Source: Streptomyces celluloflavus (GTDB taxonomy: Bacteria; Actinomycetota; Actinomycetes; Streptomycetales; Streptomycetaceae). From it: DNA of 64,000 bases. The DNA lies in assembly GCA_000720995.1 (NCBI GenBank), contig JOEL01000009.1:124001-188000 (forward strand). Direction: 5' to 3'. A program made the translations under genes and the position numbers. Numbering within the stretch: the stretch's first letter is position 1; every line of letters starts with the position of its first letter. The notes under the pieces were generated by a model. That model saw only the letters and a list, made by a program, of their open reading frames with translations, was not told where the DNA came from and did not search any database. Below, piece by piece: positions 34,542-43,755 of this stretch.

Positions 34542-35545
34542 TCACAACTCGACGAGTACCGCGCCCAGATGGCGCCCGCCGATCAGCTCACGCAGTGCGC
34601 GCGGCGCCTGGTCGATGCCCCGCAGACGGGTGTGCGGGAAGGTGAGTGTGCCGTCACGCAGGCCCCGTCCGAACTGCGTGAGCCACTCCGGGATCAGATC
34701 CCGGTGGTCGTACAGCGCGACGCCGCGCAACGTGATGCCACGGGAGATCACCGCTAGCGTGTCGATCTCGGTGGTGCGCGGACCGGCACCGGCGAGCTGG
34801 CCGGCCAGCGCGCCGACGAGCGCGAAGCGGGCGCCCCGTACGGCGACCGCGATGGCGGCCTGCAGCTGCTCGCCGCCGACGTTGTCGAAGAGCGCGTCGA
34901 TGCCCTCCGGGGCGGCCGCGCGCAGCTGCTCCTCGACGGGACCGGCGCCGCGGATCACCACGGCGTCGTAGCCCAGTTCCGCGCGGAGCCGGTCGGCCTT
35001 CTCCGGTGAGCCCGTGCTGCCGATGATCCGGGTCGCGCCCCGCAGCCGGGCGATCTGGCCGGCGAGCGAGCCCACGCCGCCGCCGCCCCGGTGACGAACA
35101 CCGTGTCCCCGGGGCGCACTTCGGCGCCCCGCACCACGCCCATCCAGGCGGTGGGGCCCTGCGAGAGATAACCCGCCGGGTCGGGCAGCAGGCCGGGGTC
35201 GAGCCGCTGCGCCGCGGCGGCGTCCAGCACGGCGTACTCACGCCAGCCGGAGTTGTGCTGCACCAGGTCACCGGGGACGAGGCCGGTCCCGTTGGCGGTG
35301 ACCACCTCGCCGACGGCCGGCCCGTACAGCGGCTCGCCGAGCCCGAAACCGGGCACCGGCACCTCGCTGATCTCGTCCATCTGGGTGCGCATCACGGCGG
35401 CGACGCCCATGAGCGTGTTGCGTACGAGCACCTGACCGGGCCCCGGTTCCGGGACCGGCACCGTCACGATCTCGAAGAGGTCATCGGTGACCGGCCCCTG
35501 CGGGCGGGCGGCCAGGCGGACTTCACGATGCGTACGATTCGTCAT
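34542..35545 (-). pseudogene. Zinc-free alcohol dehydrogenase/enoyl reductase, frameshifted
   Basis: Two frames together encode a complete NADP-dependent MDR oxidoreductase of the leukotriene B4 dehydrogenase type (about 334 residues). The first frame, from 35545, runs through DTVFVTGAAA near codon 155, then a one-base deletion in a GC run (about 35077-35085) shifts the frame. The rest (VGSLAGQIARLRGATRIIGST and onward, to 34542) continues in the next frame, with the Rossmann motif GAAxGxVGS split by the shift. It is either a real pseudogene or a sequencing error in a GC-rich run. Confidence 0.8.
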
Positions 35546-35557
35546 CGCCCGAGGCTA

Positions 35558-35712
35558 GGGCCTGTCGTCACCTTCCGGTCTGCCTCGCTACGCCGGGCAC
35601 GCACTCTCGCCGCACCGAGCGAAAGCCCCGGTACTCCGGTACAAGGACTTCCGCCCGGCACACCGAGAGCACGCACCGGACGCCGCGGGGCCGTCCTACG
35701 GGCGACGACGGG
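35558..35712. repeat. MITE-like intergenic repeat
   Basis: This 155-base gap filler begins CCTGTCGTCACC and ends GGCGACGACGG, imperfect terminal inverted repeats, and contains a stretch around GGTACTCCGGTACAAGGA. I recall similar non-coding, transposon-derived repeats between genes in several Streptomyces genomes. No coding function is evident. A search of the whole genome for copies would settle it. Confidence 0.4.
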
Positions 35713-35782
35713 AAGATGCCGACCGGCCGTGGATTGCGACACGCACACCCACCATGGGTTTTCGGAGCTCTCCCGCCCGTCC

Positions 35783-37842
35783 TCACCCCCGCAGCCGCTC
35801 CGCCAGCTCCTCCGGGTCCGTCGTCGGCCGGTCGCAGGTGAAGTTACGGCAGACGTACGCGGCCGGCCGTCCGTCGACCAGCGGGCGGTCCTGGAGCAGC
35901 ACCACCTCGCGGGCGTCGTCGGACCCCGGCGCGCCGAGCGCGACGACCGCCCCCGGGGCGGTGCCGAGCAGCGCGGCGCGGTGCAGGGCCCGGGTGGCCG
36001 GGTCGTCCGGGGGGCCGACGACCGCGACCTCGCGCGGCCCGTCGAGTGCGGCCTCGGCGACCGCGAGCCCCCATCCGATGAAGCGCGGGGCCCGCCCGCC
36101 GAGCGCCGTGACGACCCCCAGGGCGCGTTCCGCGGCGTCCCGGTGGAGGGCGCTGCCGGTCAGCGCCGCGTACGAGAGCAGCGCCCCGGCGGCGGCCGTC
36201 CAGCCGGAGGGCGTGGCGTTGTCGGTCGGGTCCTGGGGGCGGCGGATCAGCGGCTCCGCGTCGGCGGCGGTGTCGTAGAGCGAACCGTCCTCGGCGCTGA
36301 ACTGGACCAGCACGGTGTCCAGGAAGAAGCCCGCGAACTCCGCCCAGACCCCCTCCCCCGTGACCGAGCCCAGCGTCAGGAGGCCCTCGGCGACGTTCGC
36401 GTAATCCTCCAGGACACCGGAGTTGGCCCCGGCCACGCCGTCGCGCGAGGTGCGGTGCAACCGGGCCTGCCAGTCCATGTGGACGCGGATCAGGAGGTCG
36501 GCGGCGTCGGTGGCGGCCTGGATCAGGTCGGGGCGGTCGAAGTACGCACCGGTCTCGGCGAGCGCGGCGACGGCCAGCCCGTTCCAGGAGGCGACGATCT
36601 TGTCGTCCCGTGCGGGACGCGGCCGCCGCGCACGGGCCGCGAGCAGCCGCCGCGTGACGGAGACGACCCGCTCGGCGTCCACCAGACCCTCCGTGTCCGG
36701 GAGCTGGAGGACCGAGGCGCCCTCCTCGAACGTGCCCTCGGGGGTCACCCCGAAGTACCCCGCGGCGAACTCGGCATCCTCCGCACCGAGCACCGCCCGC
36801 AGCTGCTCGGGCGTCCACACGTAGTACGCGCCCTCGGTGTGCGCGCCCGTACCGTCGTCGCTGTCCGCATCGAGCGCAGAGGCGAAGCCGCCCTGTTCCG
36901 TACGGAGCTCGCGCACCATGAAGTCGGCGGTCTCGACGGCGATCCGGCGGGCCAGATCCGAGCCGGTGGCCCGCCACAGGTGCGCGTAGGTCCGGCAGAG
37001 GAGAGCGTTGTCGTAGAGCATTTTCTCGAAGTGGGGCACGGTCCAGGTGGCGTCCACCGCATAGCGCGCGAAACCGCCGCCGAGCTGGTCGTAGATACCG
37101 CCGCGGGCCATCGCCGCACAGGTCGCCTGCACCATCTCCAGCGCCGCCGCCGAACCGGTGCGCGCGTGGTGGCGGAGCAGGAACTCCAGCACCATGGACG
37201 GCGGGAACTTGGGCGCACCGCCGAATCCGCCGTGCACCGCGTCGAACTCCCGGGTCAGGCCCATCAGCGCCGTATGCAGCTCCTCCGGGCCCGGCGGCCG
37301 CCGGTCCGGTGACAACGCCCCGGACATCGAGCGCCCCGCCAGATCGGCGGCGATCCGCCCGGCGACCTCACCGACCTCCTCGCGGCGGTCGGCCCAGGCA
37401 CTCCGCACACCCTCCAGAACCTGCGGGAAGGACGGCATGCCATGACGCGGCGCGGGCGGGAAGTACGTGCCGAAGTAGAAGGGCTCGGCGTCGGGCGTGA
37501 GAAAAACCGTCATGGGCCAGCCGCCCTGCCCGGTGGCGGCCTGGACGGCCTCCATATAGACGGCGTCGACATCCGGCCGCTCCTCCCGGTCGACCTTCAC
37601 GGCCACGAAGTGGTCGTTGAGCAGCGCGGCGGTGCCGGGGTCCTCGAAACTTTCGTGGGCCATGACGTGGCACCAGTGGTCAGCGGACCTAAGTGGCACG
37701 ACGAATATCCCACCGAGAGAAGGATGGGTACGTCGCGCCGCTTGGCCTCTTGCATCGCCTCCTCTCCCCATGGCCACCAGTCCACAGGATTGGAGGCGTG
37801 CTGGAGGAGATAGGGCGACTGGGATTTTGCCAGTCGGTTCAT
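35783..37842 (-). pseudogene. DUF255 thioredoxin-domain protein gene, interrupted at CxxC
   Basis: A gene for a roughly 680-residue DUF255/YyaL-type protein: an N-terminal thioredoxin-like domain followed by a long alpha/alpha-barrel (VDREERPDVDAVYMEAVQAA, YDNALLCRTYAHLW, NATPSGWTAAAGALLSYA). It starts [16 protein letters not shown] at 37842. A 17-base insertion at 37680-37696 falls between the two Cys codons of SSCHWCH, flanked by AGTGG repeats, and shifts the frame, so the N-terminal 49 codons and the rest are in different frames. The N-terminal part differs in style from the native relic at 51.5 kb, suggesting it was imported. Confidence 0.85.
37680..37696. repeat. 17-base insertion/footprint in DUF255 CxxC codons
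   Basis: Removing these 17 bases restores an intact [14 protein letters not shown] reading frame. The insertion is bounded by a 5-base direct repeat AGTGG, leaving 12 extra bases. This looks like a transposon excision footprint or a recombination scar. Confidence 0.7.
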
Positions 37843-37866
37843 ACCTCCATCGTTGCACGACGAGGA

Positions 37867-37894
37867 TCGTGCACGCGTGATCACGCGTGCACGA
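37867..37894. repeat. 28-base perfect palindrome
   Basis: Two perfect 14-base arms with no spacer (37867-37880 and 37881-37894), centred on TGATCA and rich in GTGCAC, lie 25 bases upstream of the DUF255 start at the left boundary of the island. It could be an operator, a terminator or a recombinase-binding site. The region 37895-38344 beyond it has no credible gene. Confidence 0.7.
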
Positions 37895-38344
37895 AGCACG
37901 GCCGCCACAGACCGCCCTGCGGGCGGGCCGCCTCACTTCGGTGATTGTGACCTGGTTGACGCGAGGTCAGTGGGCCCCGCCGGAGCCGCTACACCGGCTC
38001 TCAAGCGCTCTCGGCGCCCTCGCACGTCCCAGCAGCTGGCTGGCTCGCTGATGCCGGAAGGCGCTCTCCCTCCTCCTGCGCAACGACCGCAGGATGGCGG
38101 ATCGCATCGAACCATCCCGGTACGTCGGAACTCCTGTCCTTGTCTCCGCACTCACTGTCGTCGAAGCAGCACAGGGGAATGACGGACCTGGCACGATTAC
38201 GATGGGCCCTCTCCCGACTGCGGGTGGAATCGGTCAGCCCGGAGGACTCGATGGTCCGGGTTCCGGCCCCGTGGTCGTCCTGATCTCCGACCGCGACGAC
38301 TGGTCGAAGCTCTGCGGAAGCCATGTGATCATCGCAGGGCGGGT

Positions 38345-38451
38345 AGCGCGCCGCTCCGCCTCGCCGAACGCCACCTGTTTCCAAGGCTGACAGTCAACCC
38401 GGTTGTCGGCGTGCTGAAGTAGACAGGGCGAGGTCACACCAGCCGACTCAT
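38345..38451 (-). pseudogene. DUF255 5'-end relic (second copy)
   Basis: From an ATG at 38451 the sequence reads MSRL, then after a frameshift TSPCLLQHADNRVDCQPW and VAFGEAERRA, a decayed version of the DUF255 N-terminus ([18 protein letters not shown]). Similarity ends near codon 40, short of the CxxC. It lies just before the STAND NTPase gene and has no downstream coding part. Confidence 0.75.
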
Positions 38452-38536
38452 GCGCCCCGGACTCTCACAGCGCCCGATCCGTTCGAGGAAGCCCGCATAG
38501 GCTCCGTCGAAGCAAGCGCCCCGAGACGACCGAGCC

Positions 38537-41500
38537 TCAGGGCTCTCCCCCCTCAAGTCGACGTGCCTCCATCAGCGGATGCTTCCGTAGGACGGTCATG
38601 TCCCTCGCCATGGCGCCCAGATACCCCAGCGCCCCAGGGGCGAGTGAGGGGAGCAGCGGGATCGTGCGAGTCCACGCGTCGGATCGCAAGAGCTCCAGCA
38701 CGATGTCCCGGGCCGTCTCCTCAGCGGGAGGACTGCCGTGGTCGGCGGCTCGGGCCAGTGCCAGGCAGGTCCGGATCACCCGGTCGTGGGCACCGCTGTC
38801 TGCGGCCGGCGCCACCTGGGTGCCCGCCAGGTGCGTGGCGGCGGTACCAAGCGCCGTCGCCCGGCCGTCCGGCGTCCGCGCCGCGTCGGCGTGCCGCAAC
38901 ACAGCGGCGGTGTCGCCGTTCACCGCTGCCAGGAGTGCCAGTTCCGCAGGGGGCTGCGGTCCCGAGTGACGGGCGCGCCGCCATCTGCCGACCGAACTTT
39001 CGACGGCGCTCACGGCTTCGTCCGGAAGGCAACGGAGCCGTTCCAGCAGGGCAAGGACGGCCATCGACCATGCCGGCGCCGCCATGGAGGGCGCAGCCAC
39101 GCGGTGCGCAGCCCGGCCAAGCACGTCGCTCAGCCGGGGGGCTGGGTTCCGGACATCCGGGAAGGCAAGAAGCAGCGCCGCCAGCTCGGGGAGAGGAACA
39201 TGTGGGCTACCCGTCCCCATCCGCCGTGCGAGGACCTCCACCAGCGGCTCGGCGACGCGTGCCGCCGCCTCCGGGCAGTGTCGTACGAGCCCGGCGGCGA
39301 CGGCCGTCAGCGCCTGCAGCCGTTGCGCGGTATCTCCCGTTGCCATCGCCGTGGCCGCGGCCTCGTCCCCGGCATGGGCGAGAGCCTGGGCCACGGCGTT
39401 AGCCAGATCGGGGGCGGTTCCGGCGAGTACCAGCCTGGCCGCCGCTCGGGCGTAGCGGGTGCCCGGATCATCGTGTCCGGCGAGGGAACAACCGAGGGAG
39501 AAAGCCGCCAGGTGCCGCGCGCGGGCATGTGTGTCAGGCAGGTGCTGCACGAGTGCTTCGGCCTCGTCCGATGCGCCTGCCGCGCCCATGGCCTGGCAGA
39601 GTTCTACAGTCCAGCCTTCGGGGAGATACGAGGAGCTTGCGGGCTGTGCTGCAGGGCGGCTTCGCAGGGCCGCCTCCAGAAGTTCCCGGGCGCGGAGGAG
39701 ATGACCCGCGCTCACCTGGTCGTCCGCCTCTAGAAGCAGGGGAAGAAGAGGCTGCTCCGGGCGATCGGGGTACGGGCCGTCGCCGGGGCGCAGCAGGCCG
39801 GTCGATCGCCGGTGCGGGTTAGGGCGGCGGGGCGGGGAGGAAGACCGTGTGTCCTCGGGTTCTGTCTGTGTGGGCTGTGGCGTCTGGGTGACTTGTGCAC
39901 TGTGGGCCATCCGCGCCTTTCTCAACACCGCCCGTTCGGCATCATCTTTCCTGCGCTTTGCCTTGCGCTCCATCTCGCTCTTCTCGGCAGCCGCCTGCGC
40001 TGTCTTGTCGGCCCGTCGCGCCCTCTCGATCTCAGCTGCATCAAGGATCGATTGCGCCCGTTCCAGCAGGGGGTCACCGAGCATCCCGACGCGATGGTCT
40101 TCCGGTACTGCCTCCATCTGATGCCTGATGCCGTCAGGGTCGCCCATCGCCTCCATGGCCACTGTGGCCATGGCCAGGCGCTCCAGTGTCCCAGCGAGTT
40201 CGCGTCGCAGGTGGGCGCGATCAGCTTCGGACAAGGCATCGGACGGGGAATCGGAGTCCCTCAGCGCCTCGATCGCCTGATGCATCCGGGCTCGGGCCTT
40301 CCGCAGCTGTTCGGCGGCCCGGCGGTGTCGCTTGGCGGGCAGAGCGACGAGCACAGACGCCGCGGTGGCCAGGACGTCGACCGATCTCAGTCCTTCCGTG
40401 TCGCCGAGCTCCTCGCAGACGGCCTCGATGCGATTACCGGCGTAGCGGCCGAGGTAGGGCGCTACCTGCGCCAACGCGCCGTAGAGTTCCACTGCCGCGG
40501 TCCGGGCGCGCAGGTCACCCGCGCTGAGCGTCTCCGCCCGGGAGTACAGCGTCATGACGGCATCCAGTTTCCCCGCCGCCTCGGTGATCGCTGCTGTCCC
40601 AGCCGCTGGGCCCTGGAGCACTGCGCGGAATATGGGCCGGGCGGCGCCGGGACCGTTCAGACGGGCGAGCGTCCCGGCGGCGCAGAGGAGTCGTACGTAC
40701 GGCTCGGGGTCTCGGAAGGCACCGGTATAACCCTGATGCGCACGGTCCCGGGCCAGCCACTCCGCTGTCTCCCGCACGAGGGCATCGGCATTCAGGTTGG
40801 CCCGTCCCACGGAGGGCTGTCCCGCGTACGCCAGTTCCACCGCCATGTCCGCCAGGTGTACGGCCCTGTCGACGGCCGTGGGCGCGGAGCGGGCCAAGCC
40901 ACGTGCGCGCTCGGCATCCCCGAGCCTGACGTAAAGAGCCGGGGCTCCGTCGGGCACGTACGTGTCGTGCGCCCGGCGCAGCAGGGACCGCGCACCGTAT
41001 AGGGAGGTGAGTGTCGCCAGACGGTCGGCGTCGGATGTGATGTCCGCCGTCGCACTGATCTCCCTCTCGAAGGAGTCCAGCTGGGCGAGCGGGATGTCCG
41101 GCCCGACTGTGCGGGCGAGCTGACGCAGACGGAGCAAGTCGAGGATGTACGCCGCGCGTTCGGCGGTACCGGTCAGCAGGCGGAGCTGATGTCTCAAAGG
41201 GTACGGAGGAGTGTCGTCCGGCCATCCGGCCGCGTGCCACCTCCGCGACCAGATCAGCAGTTCCTCGGTGTACCGCAGGACCGTGGCCTCTCCCAAGTCC
41301 TCGCGCACCGCGCGCACGAGGTGAGAGTCCGCCAAGGCATACGTCCCGAGCAGTGGATCCTCGGTCACGAGGGCGCGCCCCGCCGGGCCCTGCACCAAGC
41401 GGTCAAGATGGTCTGCGGAGAGCCCGGTCAGCTCCGCCAGATCCGTGGTCCGTAGGCCGCCGTCCGCCACAGCCAGCAGCGCCGCGACCGGTTCGCCCAG

Positions 41501-42571
41501 CGCAGCGGCGTCGGGTGGTGGCTGCCGGCGCTTCGGTACCCCGACGATGGGCAGGAGCGTTCGCAGATGACGGCTCTGACGCAGCGGATGCCGCTTCTCG
41601 GAAACGTCGCGGGGAAGGGGGGCACAGCGCCGGAGAGAGACGATGACGCGCATATTGGGCGGGGGGAGGGAGGGCAGAAGCGCGGCGATGCTCTTGCTCG
41701 CTGGTCTCCGTACGACTCGGGCCGGGCTCTCGGGTTTGCCCCCGAAGTGGGCCCTGGGCTTCGGAGTCCCGCCCTTGCCTGCCAGGCCCGGCCCGGACAC
41801 GTGGCCCGACCAGGCCACATCGTCGTCAAGTCCGTCGACCACGAGCAGAAGGTTCCGTCCGCACCTCGCGCTCTTGGCGGCCGCTTCGGCGAAGAGGGCG
41901 TTCCACGCCCGGGCACCCTTTGGGACCGGGCTCCCTGACCTGCCGAGAAAACGGTCGATCTGGCCGGCGATCTCGTTCTCGAACTCGGCTCGCGTGTCCG
42001 TGCCATGGGCCGCTGAGACGAAGAAGGTCAGGATGTCGCTACCGATGGGGGGTTTCTGACGGACGTAACCGGCGAGCAGCGTCGTCTTGCCCACGGGGCC
42101 GTCGGCGTGCCAGCACAGGTAGGACGGTGCCCCGGGACGGGATTCCTGGACAAACACCTTCATCTCCGTACGTTCGTTCGCCCGCGCGCGGATCTCGGTC
42201 ACGGAAACCTCGGGGGCCGAACCGTGCAACCCGATGAAGCGAAGGCCGGGGTCCGCCTGCCGCCGGTTCACAGAGATCTGCTCGTGCTGCGCGCCTCTTG
42301 CCTCCTCCTTCGCGGCCCGCAAGGTGGCTTCCCACTCGGCGTCCGAGTACGTCGGGGTGCTGTGCGCGCTCTGCGACCTGGCCACTACGGCCAAGAAGTC
42401 ACGCACTCGATCCGGCGAGGGGACCGTCTTCCCCCCGATCCAGCTCTGCAGCGTCGAGCGAGGGACATCCAACTCCTTGGCCACGCCGTCATAAGTGAGC
42501 CTCTCGGAGTTCCACGTCTCCTGCAGCATTCTGTGCAGCTTGTTCCTCGCACGTCTGGCTGAACCCTTCAC
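38537..42571 (-). CDS. Large STAND-type NTPase with N-terminal HTH
   Basis: A 1344-residue protein. Residues about 12-60 form a helix-turn-helix (LTYDGVAKELDVPRSTLQSW). The NTPase core has Walker A GPVGKTTLL at 158-166 and Walker B LLLVVDGLDDD at 241-251, then an Arg-rich sensor-like region and a winged-helix-like segment. Residues about 420-1330 are Ala/Leu-rich helical repeats, broken by a charged coiled coil at about 845-885. This is the STAND layout: sensor repeats that switch an NTPase. The GTG at 42571 has GGGAG upstream. It is divergent from the Cascade genes. No known effector domain is visible. Confidence 0.8.
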   Translation of the reverse strand: MKGSARRARNKLHRMLQETWNSERLTYDGVAKELDVPRSTLQSWIGGKTVPSPDRVRDFLAVVARSQSAHSTPTYSDAEWEATLRAAKEEARGAQHEQISVNRRQADPGLRFIGLHGSAPEVSVTEIRARANERTEMKVFVQESRPGAPSYLCWHADGPVGKTTLLAGYVRQKPPIGSDILTFFVSAAHGTDTRAEFENEIAGQIDRFLGRSGSPVPKGARAWNALFAEAAAKSARCGRNLLLVVDGLDDDVAWSGHVSGPGLAGKGGTPKPRAHFGGKPESPARVVRRPASKSIAALLPSLPPPNMRVIVSLRRCAPLPRDVSEKRHPLRQSRHLRTLLPIVGVPKRRQPPPDAAALGEPVAALLAVADGGLRTTDLAELTGLSADHLDRLVQGPAGRALVTEDPLLGTYALADSHLVRAVREDLGEATVLRYTEELLIWSRRWHAAGWPDDTPPYPLRHQLRLLTGTAERAAYILDLLRLRQLARTVGPDIPLAQLDSFEREISATADITSDADRLATLTSLYGARSLLRRAHDTYVPDGAPALYVRLGDAERARGLARSAPTAVDRAVHLADMAVELAYAGQPSVGRANLNADALVRETAEWLARDRAHQGYTGAFRDPEPYVRLLCAAGTLARLNGPGAARPIFRAVLQGPAAGTAAITEAAGKLDAVMTLYSRAETLSAGDLRARTAAVELYGALAQVAPYLGRYAGNRIEAVCEELGDTEGLRSVDVLATAASVLVALPAKRHRRAAEQLRKARARMHQAIEALRDSDSPSDALSEADRAHLRRELAGTLERLAMATVAMEAMGDPDGIRHQMEAVPEDHRVGMLGDPLLERAQSILDAAEIERARRADKTAQAAAEKSEMERKAKRRKDDAERAVLRKARMAHSAQVTQTPQPTQTEPEDTRSSSPPRRPNPHRRSTGLLRPGDGPYPDRPEQPLLPLLLEADDQVSAGHLLRARELLEAALRSRPAAQPASSSYLPEGWTVELCQAMGAAGASDEAEALVQHLPDTHARARHLAAFSLGCSLAGHDDPGTRYARAAARLVLAGTAPDLANAVAQALAHAGDEAAATAMATGDTAQRLQALTAVAAGLVRHCPEAAARVAEPLVEVLARRMGTGSPHVPLPELAALLLAFPDVRNPAPRLSDVLGRAAHRVAAPSMAAPAWSMAVLALLERLRCLPDEAVSAVESSVGRWRRARHSGPQPPAELALLAAVNGDTAAVLRHADAARTPDGRATALGTAATHLAGTQVAPAADSGAHDRVIRTCLALARAADHGSPPAEETARDIVLELLRSDAWTRTIPLLPSLAPGALGYLGAMARDMTVLRKHPLMEARRLEGGEP

Positions 42572-42753
42572 CAGCCCGCTCCCGTCCGTGTTCGCTGCGC
42601 GGAAAACTCGGCCTCCGTTGTACGACCTCAGGCGCTTGACCTGCGGAAACCGTGGCGCAATGGTCGGCGCAACTTCACGGCACAAGGCCGCCGCCGTCAG
42701 TCTGGAGCCCTCACCACAGCAGCCGAAACCAGCTCCCGCCAGAAGGATGGCCC

Positions 42754-42930
42754 ATGTCCCAGCTCCCCCAACTTCTGCCTTACACCCTGCTGTTGAGTGG
42801 GATTGCCGGCCTACTCTATGCGGTCGCCCTGCTCACCGTTGCCCTCGTATCCGTCCTCGCCTCCGCACAGGATCGCCGCAAGGACGCGCGGACGACGCTC
42901 AGCATCCTTGTGCGTCGACGACCGCGTTGA
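42754..42930 (+). CDS. Small single-pass membrane protein
   Basis: A 58-residue ORF, MSQLPQLLPYTLLLSGIAGL then LYAVALLTVALVSVLA, with one or two hydrophobic helices (about 8-38) and a basic Arg/Lys-rich C-terminus ending RRRPR. AGAAGGA precedes the ATG by a few bases. It is divergent from the STAND gene and in the same direction as the Cascade genes. I recall similar small proteins in Streptomyces, but not their function. It might be the membrane-active partner of the STAND protein; that is speculation. Confidence 0.55.
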   Translation: MSQLPQLLPYTLLLSGIAGLLYAVALLTVALVSVLASAQDRRKDARTTLSILVRRRPR

Positions 42931-43161
42931 GCGCGGGGAAGGCATCCGATGCCGCACGCACCGACCGCACCGGCGCTTGTCGCGGGCCTTGATCAAGCGA
43001 ATCGAGTGCACGGCCTTGCACTGGAACTCGGGGGCCTGTAGTGCGCTTGATGGGTGTGTGACATTCGCTACCGAAGCATCGATGTCTTGAAATCTGCCCT
43101 CAAGAGCGGGCGTTGCTGTAGAACATTCCTGTGTTGCCACCCGCTCAAGCCGCAGCGTTGC

Positions 43162-43189
43162 CTGCAGCTCTGCGGTCGCAGAGCTGCAG
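43162..43189. promoter_or_regulatory. 13-bp inverted repeat before a small ORF
   Basis: Two perfect 13-base arms (43162-43174 and 43177-43189) with a two-base spacer lie 22 bases upstream of the 37-codon ORF, close to its ribosome site. It may be an operator or an attenuating hairpin. Confidence 0.45.
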
Positions 43190-43211
43190 ACCCCGAAGCG
43201 GAAGGAGTGGC

Positions 43212-43325
43212 ATGGGAAAAGCAGCACGTAAGTGGCTGGGGCGCCGCAGGGAGGAGCTGTTCCTCATCCTGGTGGCCGGAGTGGTCAGCGCAGTAATGGC
43301 CAAGGTGGTCGACTACCTCTGGTAA
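43212..43325 (+). CDS. 37-residue membrane peptide
   Basis: A tiny ORF, MGKAARKWLGRRREELFLIL followed by VAGVVSAVMAKVVDYLW. A basic N-terminus is followed by one membrane helix (about 16-33). GGAAGGAG, a near-perfect ribosome site, lies five bases upstream, which is the main reason to believe it. A hairpin follows directly. Size and shape resemble type I toxin-like or membrane-depolarising peptides, but no family is recognised. It lies between the STAND gene and the Cascade operon. Confidence 0.5.
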   Translation: MGKAARKWLGRRREELFLILVAGVVSAVMAKVVDYLW

Positions 43326-43329
43326 ATGA

Positions 43330-43362
43330 CCGTTCTCGACGCAACCTAGGCGTCGAGAACGG
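43330..43362. terminator. Hairpin terminator
   Basis: A 13-bp perfect inverted repeat (43330-43342 against 43350-43362) with a 7-base loop starts five bases after the stop of the 37-codon ORF. Confidence 0.7.
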
Positions 43363-43378
43363 CCGACCCCAGCAGTGA

Positions 43379-43414
43379 GTGGTTCCCGTTCCGCGCTCAC
43401 GGGACGGGAACCAC
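43379..43414. repeat. Second hairpin upstream of Cascade genes
   Basis: An 11-bp inverted repeat (43379-43389 against 43404-43414) follows the terminator by 16 bases. It may act as a second terminator insulating the Cascade operon. The gap 43415-43755 holds the operon leader and two repeat-like hairpins described separately. Confidence 0.5.
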
Positions 43415-43554
43415 GCGCATCCCGCCGGTCTCCCGGTGGGGTACTGCCAGGGGTGCCGAGACATCGGCAATCCCTGATTTTAGACCTTTACGTAGGTGCC
43501 ATCGGGCCGAGTGATCGAGTACTTGAACCAACAAGGACCATCAAGGCCGGCGAA

Positions 43555-43640
43555 GCGCTTCCCGCTCACTGCGGGAGTGGCCCGTCGGGAGCCTGCAGAG
43601 CCCTGGAATGGGCTCTTCCCCGCGTGGGCGGGGGCGTCCC
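43555..43640 (+). repeat. Two CRISPR-repeat-like hairpins upstream of cas8e
   Basis: Two 29-base stretches, 43555-43583 and 43612-43640, share the pattern CTTCCC(C)GC, short loop, GCGGG(G), then CCC. This is the stem arrangement of type I-E repeats (TTCCCCGC...GCGGGGAT). They are 28 bases apart, slightly short of the usual 32-33-base spacer, and they differ from each other. They may be decayed CRISPR repeats or coincidental GC hairpins. Confidence 0.25.
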
Positions 43641-43755
43641 GCACTTCCGGTCTCCACGGACCGACCGGAGTACGACTCGATGCGGGGACACCGCCCTCGT
43701 CGGAGCCACCACCTGTTGGTTTTCAGGCGATTGAACAGAAGGAGGTGGCACGGAC

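Noticed and set aside
35783-37936. Treating the long 717-codon frame as an intact DUF255 protein
   Set aside because: Its first 80 codons are out of frame with the true N-terminus and lack the first Cys of CxxC; the real start lies in another frame, so the gene is broken.
38001-38384. ORFs of about 100 codons between the DUF255 gene and the STAND gene
   Set aside because: No motif, no ribosome site and overlapping the decayed DUF255 relic; treated as non-coding debris.
43379-43414. Hairpin considered as a third CRISPR repeat
   Set aside because: Stem sequence (GTGGTTCCCGT) and loop differ from the type I-E repeat pattern; better explained as a terminator-like hairpin.
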